Notes under the pieces: generated by a model
Databases searched by the model: none
Seen by the model: the letters and a program-made list of their open reading frames with translations, nothing else
What the model was told of the DNA's origin: nothing
Source: Brachypodius melanocephalos
Lineage: Eukaryota > Chordata > Aves > Passeriformes > Pycnonotidae
NCBI GenBank assembly: GCA_013398615.1
Contig: VZSR01000520.1
Location: 27,509,604 to 27,573,603 of the forward strand
DNA: 64,000 nt
Direction of reading: 5' to 3'
Shown: positions 9,831 to 20,082 of the stretch, one piece after another
Layout: each line of letters begins with the position of its first letter
Position numbering within the stretch: the first letter of the stretch is position 1
Position numbers and translations under genes: made by a program

Positions 9831-12800
9831 TCCAAAATAGGATTTGAGTCACTCCTAAAGCCTGTCATGATACAGTGAAGACACAGGCAGCAGGAGGGGA
9901 GAACTTGGAGCCCAGAAAACAGCCCTGCATACATAGGAGGGCTGATCTAATCCAGGGGCCAGCAGCCAGAGCCCCACATTTAGAAGGGGGGCCCACGCAT
10001 GTAGGCTAGGCAGGCTAAGGAGCAATGGTTTATGGGGTGATGAGGTTCCTGGGGAGGATAGGTCCCTCCTTGCTGCAGGGCTGGACCTGGCTAATGAGTG
10101 TAACATGCCATGTAGAATCACAGGTCTCTTCTCTGCTGAGCCTCTCAGCTGCCTGCTGCTGGTGGCTATGCCTCCACATGCTCCCCTTGCGTGTATGGAG
10201 GTGCACTGCCATGTTGTGTTAGCTCACAGGCAGGTCTTAGTGTGCTGGTGGAGCCTGCAGTTTGGCCAGCAGCACAGCTGGGAAGGAGCTTCATGGCATG
10301 GAGGGAGTTGGTGGTGTTTCCCTGGTGTGCACAGGAGAAGCAGGACCTAGCAGGACTCTTGCTCCAAGGTATCCTGCTAAGGCATGTAGCCGCAGCCTAC
10401 ATTCTTTCCCCTTGCCCATCAGCCACAACTTCACAAAAGGCTGTTGCTCTACCTCATGCATTGAAACAGATGAAACCTGAAAGGAGTAGATTAGTACTGC
10501 TGAGTTTGATTTGTTGGAAATGCATGTCAGTCCATACAAGCAGTCTCTGCACCTTACCCCACATCAGCCAGCAGCCCCACTCTATACACAAGGCTGAAGC
10601 CCACTTGCCAGTGGTTCTGTTGCTGACGGTGGCTCAGAACTGCTGCCATCTTCAAGGACCATCAGCTGCACTCTTTTAGCATAGAGTACCACAAGCAGTG
10701 CTGCTGATGGAGGCTTTTAAATGAGGAAAATAGACCAAATTTGTAGATATCCTCCTTGCAGGCACAGAGAAGCAGCCTATTTCCAGATGGGTTTTGGCCC
10801 ATCATCATAGCCCTCAAGAGCAGTTGGGTAAGGTCTGTAGTGTGCCATGCTGTGCACATTTTCTCTCTCTGGTTTGCACTAGCAAGATGATAACCAAATA
10901 CTGCCATGTCTCAGCAAGATGTCCTCAGGATAGGTGCAGGTAGCACTGTGATTTCTCCATGGTCTGTTCAGAGGTTTGTGAGCCTCCCACCTCCAGTTTC
11001 TGTGCCAGCAAGGGAAGCACCATGGTCAGAGATGCCTGGTGTCAGCACATCGGCCTGGGTGTCATGCTACCCAGGGTGTCACCTACAAAAGCAGTGCTGA
11101 GGTGATTGCACTGGCCCTCCCTGTCTGTGTGGCTCTAGGGTGAGGGATGAGCACATTTAGGGAAGGACATAGGGAAGGACAGTGGTTATTTCAGCCAGGG
11201 AGCTGGGTTTCTGCATGTAGGACATGCAGAATACATCTACAGGAACAATTTCAATGTGTCTTACACCACCCCTCTCTGCTAGATCTCACACTAATAGGCT
11301 TCACTCTAACCATTGGTTCAACAAACAGAGCTGCTGATTCCTTGCACAGGCCATGCTTTGAGCCAGCCAGGCTACATAGACTCTTCCCAAGGTGCTTTTC
11401 TCTGTAATTTGTCCCTTTAAGCCTGAGAGAGACAACTGACTCCAGCTCTGGATGAGCTTGTCTTTACAGGCTCTGCTTCTTGAATTTCTGGTGGATTTTC
11501 TCCCAGATTTTTCACTTTCATTTTTGCTGCTCTTTAGGGTTCTGATATTCCCATACTCCCTGATTTACAGCCAGAGAAAAATGCTACTGGTACCTTGCTT
11601 GGGGTTTGCTGTGGAAGGCACTGCAGGCTTGTGCTCTTCACTGGAGGACACAACAGTCCCAGCAAAGTTTGCAGTGTTGCCTACAGGGAGAGATCTCCAC
11701 CCTTGCTGTGACCTTTGTAATTTCTCATGGCTATAAAATGCTAAGCTTGGTTTTAGCTGCAGATGGAGAAGGTCCTGCCATGATGTACATGTCACCTATG
11801 CCCACTCAGATATGGAGGCAATATTTTTGCTGCAAAGCTGTCAAAGATCCTTCAGGCTGGGTGGGGTTCTGTGTAATGCCTGTAGAATTGCTAGACCCAG
11901 TCACTGGCAGTGTCTCAGACATGTTACTGCAACTCAGAACAAGAATAACCAGCAAGTGGTGAGACTGGGAGACGGGTTTGCAACAACATCGTCTCCAAAG
12001 CCTAAACGATATTCTTGCCATCATCAGTCAATGTGTCCTCCCTCTGCACGGCTGTCTGTGAGCTGGAAGGGCTCCTACCACTATTGGCACTCAGCCACTT
12101 TGGCCAAATCAAACCATGCTGGTGTTCGCTGGTCCTAGGAGACACATCTTCCAATCTGACTTGGCTTTGCCTCGGTCTTGCCTGCAAAAACCTGATCATA
12201 GAACATGATCTGCATGCTTCAAGCTGGTTTCGACCTCTGCCTTCTTCTGTAATTGTGAGGTATCTGGAAGGCAGTCTCTTTTTGTTATAAGGAATGGTTC
12301 TCCTGGGAGAATGTCCTTATCACCCAAGCAGCAAGGGACAACATATCCTTTCTGCCCTTTCAAACAGTGTGGGGAAAATAGATCTTTTCCTAAGACTATC
12401 TGCAGAGCTGCACAAACTGCTTGTTCCAGCTGTGTGAGGAGATTCCTTCACTTCTGTGCTGGTGCTGTCTCTTTCTTCTCTTTCCCGGGCTCCCGGCCTC
12501 TCCTCAAGGACTCCTCACACACTGATTTGATTTCTTAGTGACCAAGTGCTCGTCCTCTGGCGTGGCCCTCATTGTTATCGGCAAATGAACTGCAAATGAG
12601 CCTAAACGAGGAGCAAGGTGCAGGGAGGTGGCCAGGGCAATCACTGCCGATTGCTTTCCATTGTCTGCTCCTCCCAGCAACGCAACTCCTGTAATTTTCA
12701 TTTCCTTGGCATCTGGCATTCCTCAAGTGTTGTGTGTGTTACCTGGCCATGCCCGGCCTTCAGGAGCACTGAGTTGCTGGCTGCTCCAAGGGAAGGGGAC

Positions 12801-15800
12801 GCTTCTGGGCACACAACTGGATAAACCGGGTGGTGCCCGGGCCTGTGGAAGCCTGTCCCTGCCCCAGCAGGATGTCAGCGCCTTTCTGCTGCGCTGCAGA
12901 GCTCCTCACTGAAAGCCTCTCTCAAAGCAGTACATAATCGAGGGCTCACAGGAGCCTGAGAGACTCTTTTCCAGCCGGAGAAAGCCAGACAGGGGAGACA
13001 CGTCTGCCCTGCAAGCACAGCCGGCCGAACACTGCGTGCGTGCTGGCCTCTGCTGGGCGAGGGCTGAGCGCTCCCAGCTGGCACCCGCGCTCCTCCCGGC
13101 AGAGACACTTCGGCAGGGGACACAGCGAGCAGCTCTCTTGCCACGGCCCATTTCGCTGTGGCTTCAAGGTATTTATACACTTGTTTCACAAATCCCATCT
13201 CAGAATTCACTTCTGTTAGAGCTGCCAGGCTGCATCAGCAAGAGGGTAACCTCCTGCGTGCTGGACCAAAGCAGCAGCCCACAAAACAGAGCCTCTCTCT
13301 GCTTCCTGCAATGATCACAGTGTACAAAGCAGCATTAGTCATACAAAAATACTGCCTGGATGCTAACACTTCAGCACACAGAGATTAAAGAAGATCAGGA
13401 ATCACTGCTAAGATACAAAGTATTTTTATAAATCACAAGCTGTCAAGAAGAGAAAAAACAAACATGACATTGTCAAGATTTTTCTCGGGGTGAACGGCCC
13501 TGTGCTCACTTTGTGTTCTGCTGTGTTTTTGCCACTTTAGTGGAGGAGATTTGAGCAGTGAGGCAGAGTTACATGCATCCATGAAGTTTTTTGAGGTTAC
13601 TCAAAAATCCTACCCAAGTAGATGTTAGGGACCATATATTCGTTGGTTGCCAGGGCAGGGTTACAATCAGTGTGTTAGGGTTAGAACATGAGACTATAAT
13701 TTTTGCTGCAGCTGAGGTTGCAGATACCAGCTTCTGAGAGTTCTCCTCCCTCAGAGACATCCATGCAGTGACAGGACACCTTTCCCCCAACTCTTGTACC
13801 AGTTCTGTGCTTTTTGCTGGGACACGATCCACTTTTCTCCCCTGACAACAGCGGTGGTTTAGTGTCGTGGTCCTCAGAACTTTTCCCAGGTTTGTTTTTA
13901 TTTGCTGCAGCGTGAGTGGGAGAAAGAAGAATAAAATGCCTGAGTTCAGCAGTGAGGCTATGCTCATTTTCATATTATTTATTAATGTCAGCTGCTATAG
14001 AAGATTAAAATCTTTTTCTCATGTCATTGCCATGAACTGGTATGACTCACTGAGATGGAGGCTGGAGGATGCTGAGTAAGAAGGACTTATATACTTCAAG
14101 CTTTGGTATTTGGGGTTAATCTGTGACCCTGATCTGGACTGGGCATGGAAATCTATGGCTGAGTTTTGAGGCTAACTCAGTCTTTTTTCACTTCTTTTAT
14201 TCTGAGCTGAACAAAGAGATCTTCGTATCTCGTGTGTGTGCCTGGTGCACAGCAGAGGAGTGAGATGGGGTTGCTCCAATAACACAGCTTATGCACAGCT
14301 TTCCTCACAGCTGTCTGTATCTCCACAGCCTTTCACAAGCAAAGGCTGAGGACTGGGCTTAGATACCCAAGCAGCACAGCAGGCTAACCACAGTTACACA
14401 GTTTTTGGATTAGAGCCGGTTCTCATCCGGCCTGATCAGAGAAAGGGGCAGAGCAGGTTGATATGTTTGCAGAAGGCCATGCAGAGGTAGCATGAGCACC
14501 CTGTGTCTGGAGGGGTGAGCACTAACCAGAAACCAGCACCTTTGGGGCACCTTGCGTGCAAGTGCTCTTCCATCCTGTGCACTCCTTCTACATCTGTTTC
14601 TTACTGCAAGGAGGCAGCTGTGAATATTAGCACTTCAGCCATGTCCTCCCATCTACTCTTCACACATCACAATTACACAATTCATCCACACAAGCATTAC
14701 ATCTGAAATGGGCAGGGTTAAATTAAAGCCATTGCTCTGTTAAAGCCAGGCTTTGAACAGGTAGATGGGATTTGCAAAGGAGTGATAAATTCAAGCTGCG
14801 CTTGGGCAAGGCCTTGTAGCCCAGGCTGGAAGGTGTCAAACTGGAAAAAAATCCTGCCCCTGGCAGGGCCACACAAATCACTATAACTGTTTGTGCCCCT
14901 GTAAAATAGACACAAATTATGCATCCTTGTTGAAGCTCCCAGCGAGAGCTACACATGTAATATGCTGAAGGGGACCAAAACACTATTTCCCTTCCCCGAG
15001 TTGTCCTTCTGAAAGGCCTAAAGCTTTGGACAGTACAGGTTGGGTGCTCAGAGCTAGCCCCTGCACAGCTTTGGTGGTTCTGAGGTCTGCAGTCTCCTCT
15101 AAATTAGATTTTAGGCTGTGCAACTAAGCCATTGTGTTTTGTTTAGAGGAAGGTAATTTTTGCAAAATTCTGAGTGCTGCAGAGGTTGCCTGCTGCACTC
15201 TTATGAATGGAGTTCTCCACCACTGTTCCTGTACCCAGATTTTCACATTGAAAATATAACAGGTAAGATTCTTAAGGGTTTAGGGTATCAAAATAATTAT
15301 GTATCTAAACTACAGTAATAAACTAATCCATTGCCTTTATAAGCTGTATTCTGGGTGGCTCTTGGGATGCAGAAAGCTCTGGGTGCCAGCAGAGGCCCTG
15401 CAGGGTTCCCTCCTCCATCAGGGAACACCACTGGCTTTGTCCAGAGCAGCAGCCCTGCCAGCCCATGCTTCATTGTGTGTCTCTGGCTCAGCACTGCATC
15501 CAGGTGTGACCCCGAAATGAGTGGCTCTGCCAGCTATTGGAGTCTTGTCGTTTTGGTCTTGTGATACAACTACCCGACCTCTGAAGGACTTCACTAAAGC
15601 AGTTTAGGTGCTAAATCCAAAAGAAAACTTTCTCCCTCCACTAACAAAGATCTTGCATTCTTTCCTGCAATGTCTGTTGTGAAAAGTTGTGTGGGATATC
15701 TGCTGACAGTTCTTCTAGACCTAAATGCTATCAGTCAAAATGTGATAGAGCCACCTAAGAGGTAAGCTAGGCTTTGTAAGTGCAATGATGAAATTTAGAG

Positions 15801-18590
15801 GCAGAAATAACAAGGCTGAGTGTTTGAAAGCAAGGGACATCCTGTGGTCCTTTGAGGTTAGATACTTCCCATTTAAAAGGAGCCTAAAGAACTGCATGGA
15901 AGTAAAATCTGCTAGATCCTTGAGTACTTGCTTTTCCTTAGCAGTTTTTTTCTTTTGTTCACCTACTCATTGGATCTCCGAACGAGTGTGGAGAGAAAAG
16001 ACATCAAGGAATTATACTTTTCACAATAATCTTCTACAATACCTTTTGTATACCCCCCCAAGCCAATTTTCTTCACTCATGCAGATTGCCTTGCTTGTCA
16101 TTGAGGCCTGTTACCATCTGGATTATCATTGCTGTCACCATCCCTAGCATTTATATTTATTGGGTGGACTTTGAGAATGGGAAGCTTTTTGCAAGGCTTT
16201 ACAAAACATAAAGGAACTGTGTGTACTAATTGGTTGTAAAGGCAGCATATATTCCAAGGCTGTCAGTGTTGGATTCCTTGGGATCAGTAGGGAAGAAGAT
16301 TATAGAGGTTAGGCTCTACTTTATGGCCTGTACTATTACACTTAATTTGGGTCCTGCTTCTTCCTCTGATTTCGTGCATTCCAATCTTCACAGATACTTT
16401 TGTCTCTAGGATCCTATAAGCTTTTTAGCACTTCTGTTAATTTCCATGTAAAGGAGATTTCCCTCTAGCTTTAAAATCCACTTCAAGGGGTTGTCCTGAA
16501 ATATAAATAATTTTTCATGGCTAAGAAATTTTTATATAAATATGCTGTGATGAGGGAAATCCAAAAGCAGCTGCTCTGTTGCTTCAAGAAGGGAAAGAGG
16601 CATATGAGTAGAAACAGATGCAGCAATAGAAGAGGAAATGCAAAGCACAGGGGTTTTATTTTAGTATTTTATAATTAGAAAGTGGCAAATTATATAAAGG
16701 GGTGATTGAATAGTTCGCAGAGTTAGTAACAAAACAGTGCTGAAATCCAAGGACAGGAGTTCAAGGAAGTGTGGGCCTGTAGGTATGAAAACCCCTTGTC
16801 TGACTCAGCTTTGATTTGGCCAGTGTTGCTTCCCTGCCTGGCTCATGCCCACTCCACAGGCTGTGGTCACCAGAGGCTGGGCACTGCTTTCATGCATCTG
16901 ACTTCAGCTGTTACTTTCAGCAGTGTCTGTTTTTAATAATGCTTGACTTACCATTTGGCTTTTCTGACAGGACTAAGACATTGGAGCAAAGGCTCCTTGC
17001 TTGGCAGGCTCTGACTAGCTGCAGATTTTATGCTGGTGAGGATTCAGGATTTTTGAGAGAAATTTAGGAGCTGAAGGTGGGACAAAAACGAAACTCAGGA
17101 TGACAGACTGTTTTTGACCCCAGTTTGGAGTAGAGCTGGCAGGAGCCAAAGGACCCAACATGTGCCTCAGTCATCTCCCATATATCTAAGATTTGTCTAT
17201 TGAGTGTGTGGTTTTTTCTAGTCATGTACTAAGAAATTTAACTGTTCTCTGTGTCTTCTTGATGTGTGACAGTATCTCCTCAACTCCTAATTTGTTTCCT
17301 TTATACTTTTTCTGCTTATTCTTTTTCTGAAAACCACATTCAGTCATTGATATCTTCCTCTTTGCTGCCCAGAGACCTTAAGACAGCAGACTGCCATATA
17401 GTACCTAATTCCATTATCCTGCATTTATGTGAGTTTACAAATTAAAGATACCATGGACTATGATAATTCATTCAGTTACAGATAGCTAAAGCTACAGTCT
17501 TAAAGTAATTTCAATCTTAACACAACTTGTAGGTGACATACAAATTAGGCTTGACCAACTCAATAATGTCTTAACCATCTGCAAATTTTGTTTCTTACAC
17601 TGCTAAAGAGGTAACAAAAGATGGTACTCTGAACAAACCCAGATTGCCATCCTAAAAATTGCCTGTACATTTCTTTTCTTAACTTTGTTTATCGACTGCT
17701 CTTTAATCAATGATAGTGTAACTTTGATTTCTGTATAATATTGTGGAGAATTTTATAAAGGTATTTTCAAGTCTTATCAGCCTAGAAGTTAATCTTCTGT
17801 ACTATCTCACTGTTTTAATGCTAGATTTCTCAGACTAAGCAGTTGTTGAACCATGATAGTCTTTTTCCTGCTCCATTTCACCTCTGCACTATCTGCACTG
17901 CCATCATTTATTGCATTCCTGATAACATTTAGATTACAAATTTGTTACAACAAATTCCTCTGTTCTTTCTGTTGTCTCAGGGCAGAGCTTTGAGTTGATT
18001 TTAGTTGCCTAATTTGATAATAAATGGGACTGAAACCCCCTTTTCTGGCTTTTGTTTTTGAATTTGCCTTTCTTATTTGTTGTACCATAGTGAGAAGCAT
18101 CCCAGGTGAGGCTGGAGGTTCATCGGCAAAGCTGTGGGCTGAGGAGGGAGGGAGTAGGAAGGTTTGCAGCTCTGCCCTGTGGAGCTTTCAGCAGAGTACA
18201 TAGGGACATACAGTGCACTGGTTCTGCTCATCTCCAGCTCTGCTTGTGGCCACTGCTGGGAGTAGGAAACCTAAGCAGGTGACAAGGAATAAGCTCTGTG
18301 AGGATACACAGCAAGAAACACTTAAACTGACATTTGTGCTCCTTGGAATAATTCGTGCAAAGCTTTTTTGTTTTGGGATTTTGTTTGTTTTCTTTCACAG
18401 TAAATAATAACAAAAAGGCATCAAAGCTGTTTGTCTGTCTTTGCTCCTTCCAGTAGGTAGATATCTCAGAGGATAGCAGCAGTAACCTCTGACAGTGCTC
18501 CACGAAGTAGGCAAAAAGGATATGTTATGATACAGCTATCAAGTAAATACAAGCCAGAGAAACTTCACTTTTTCATACTCTGTATTCTTT
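9831..18590. other. Intergenic region between BATF and FLVCR2
   Basis: About 9 kb contain no recognised coding exon on either strand. All open frames are short and have no familiar domain. A block at 12536-12730 has the look of a conserved enhancer. The stretch from about 15.2 to 18.1 kb is AT-rich with scattered homopolymers and shows nothing recognisable. No tRNA, rRNA or full mobile element was found. Confidence 0.7.
12536..12730. promoter_or_regulatory. Candidate enhancer with paired octamer-like sites
   Basis: GCAAATGA occurs twice, 11 bp apart (12581-12588 and 12592-12599). Close by are a GATA-type TTATCGGC core, ATTGTC/CATTGT SOX-like cores and a run free of simple repeats. This density is typical of developmental or lymphoid enhancers, and it lies about 3 kb past the BATF poly(A) site. 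No alignment was possible, so conservation is only suspected. Confidence 0.25.
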
Positions 18591-18598
18591 TATTTCAG

Positions 18599-18730
18599 GA
18601 ATACAACATCCAAAAGACACCGCTCCCATTTTTCCAAAAGAATTTTGACCTGTTTGTTAAATGCTGGAAGAGAGCTGAGCACCACCAGAAAACTCACGTC
18701 CTTGTGCTGAGGAATGCGTATGCAATTCAG
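18599..18730 (+). other. Exon-like open block upstream of FLVCR2
   Basis: This 132-bp block is open in one frame for all 44 codons. It follows a long pyrimidine tract ending TTTATTTCAG and ends at CAG|GTAACA, so it would be a symmetric phase-0 cassette exon. The peptide contains FFQKNFDLFVKCW and ends RNAYAIQ; I do not recognise it. It lies about 840 bp before the FLVCR2 start codon. It may be an exon of an unannotated transcript, a conserved non-coding element that happens to be open, or chance. Confidence 0.25.
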
Positions 18731-18825
18731 GTAACATGATGCTAATTAAATGAACTGTATATCATAAATGATCTCCAGGCAGGCATCTGCCAGTGGTGTG
18801 TTGCTCAAGTAATGGGAAAACAAGC

Positions 18826-18834
18826 GCTGACTCA
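18826..18834. promoter_or_regulatory. MARE / AP-1-type site GCTGACTCA
   Basis: The core GCTGACTCA matches nine bases of the Maf recognition element used by NFE2, NRF2 and BACH1 with small Maf proteins. It also contains the AP-1 heptamer TGACTCA. It lies 736 bp before the FLVCR2 start codon. BACH1 is heme-sensitive, so the site could link the gene to heme status; that link is inference. Confidence 0.3.
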
Positions 18835-19450
18835 TTAACTGCGAATTCCCCATGAGAATGGAAACAAACACCACTTTGGCTCTTTTACTTCAGTGACGCT
18901 GAGATGTTTTAATTTTGATTTCACTGGATATTTTCACTCTCTGGTGTGCCGTTATGAAAAAACCATCAGAAGCCAACCCAAACGAAACCCAAACCGATGC
19001 CTCCTCCAGGACTCCACCCTGGCATCCCCGGCATTGCCCACTCGCTCACAGCCTCCCCCAGGTCACAATTCTGCTTAGTCCACGTCTCACTCATCACTGC
19101 CGGCCGAAGCCTCTCCTGCCCTCGGCCCTTGTAACGCTGGGAGAGCCTCTCGGGGATCCCGGGCAGCGGCGGGGGACGGCCGTGGGCAGGGGGTGGCGAC
19201 CCCTCTGCTGCGGGGTGGGCAGCGCAAATGCAGGGCCCCGGCCAGGGCTGCCGCCCACGAGTGCCCCGGCGATCCGAGGGCCTGCCGTGCCCCCCGGGCG
19301 GCCCGAGCCCTCCCCGGCCTCGCTGCGGGGCGGGGCGGAGGGCGGGGAGGGCTGGCCCGGGCCGGGGGCACCTCCCCGCGCTGCGGCCGCCAGTGAACCC
19401 GGCGGGGGCAGCCGGGCGGGGCGTTTGGGGCAGGTGGTGCCGGCGAGGAG

Positions 19451-19549
19451 CCGAGCCGAGCCCAGCCGAGCCGTGCCGTGCCCAGCCGAGCCGTGTCGTG
19501 CCCAGCCGAGCCGAGCCCAGCCGAGCCGTGCCGTGCCGTGCCGTGCCGG
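19451..19549 (+). repeat. GC-rich pentamer tandem repeat (CCGAG/CCGTG/CCCAG) in the FLVCR2 5' leader
   Basis: About twenty tandem 5-bp units of the type CCGAG, CCGTG and CCCAG end about 20 bp before the FLVCR2 start codon. The array is imperfect, and the last part is homogeneous CCGTG. It lies within the presumed 5' UTR. A unit not divisible by three, together with high GC, makes it likely to be polymorphic in copy number and hard to sequence. Confidence 0.85.
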
Positions 19550-19569
19550 GTGCGGCCCACGGTGCCAGC

Positions 19570-20082
19570 ATGGTGTTGCAGGAGCCCGCCGGGGCGCCGA
19601 GCCTGTCCACTGCTGCGGGCGGGGTGGATGATGCCGCCGCCGAGGTACGGCTGTCCCGGCTTCGCTGGGCTGTGCTGCTGCTCTTCAGCAGCTACTCCTT
19701 GTGCAACGCCTTCCAGTGGATCCAGTACGGCAGCGTCAACAACGTCTTCATGCGCTTCTACGGCGTGAGCGCCTTCGCCATCGACTGGCTTTCCATGAGC
19801 TACATGCTCATCTACATCCCCCTGCTCTTCCCTGTCGCCTGGCTGCTGGACAAGAGGGGCCTGCGCCTCATCGCCCTGGCTGGCTCGGCCCTCAATGCCG
19901 TGGGTGCCTGGGTGAAGCTGGGCAGCCTGAAGCCGCACCTCTTCCCCGTCACTGTCCTGGGACAGGTCATCTGTGGCCTGGCCCAGGTGTTCATCCTGGG
20001 CATGCCCTCACCCATCGCGTCCGTCTGGTTTGGCTCCCACGAGGTCTCCACCGCCTGCTCCATTGCGGTCTTTGGGAACCAG
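19570..20082 (+). CDS. FLVCR2: FLVCR2 exon 1 (residues 1-171, helices 1-4 and start of 5)
   Basis: This exon encodes a short, Ala-rich cytoplasmic N-terminus (residues 1-30), then helix 1 with the conserved FQWIQYGS (W50), and helices 2-4 with GAWVKLGSLKPHLFPVTV and AQVFILGMP. It ends FGNQ at CAG|GTAATG, phase 0. An in-frame ATG at 19228 would add 114 residues through the pentamer repeat, but its context is weak. Confidence 0.95.

Noticed and set aside
13673..13684. Telomere-like TTAGGGTTAG
   Set aside because: It is less than two units, with no array around it; a similar short string at 34758 shows it is chance.
18915..19631. 238-codon plus-strand ORF ending just inside FLVCR2
   Set aside because: It is in a different frame from FLVCR2 and is low-complexity Pro/Ala/Arg/Ser from the GC-rich promoter and repeat.
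19087..19938. 283-codon ORF on the minus strand over FLVCR2 exon 1
   Set aside because: It is the antisense shadow of a GC-rich coding exon, pentamer repeat and CpG island; stop codons are rare there by composition and the peptide shows no family features.
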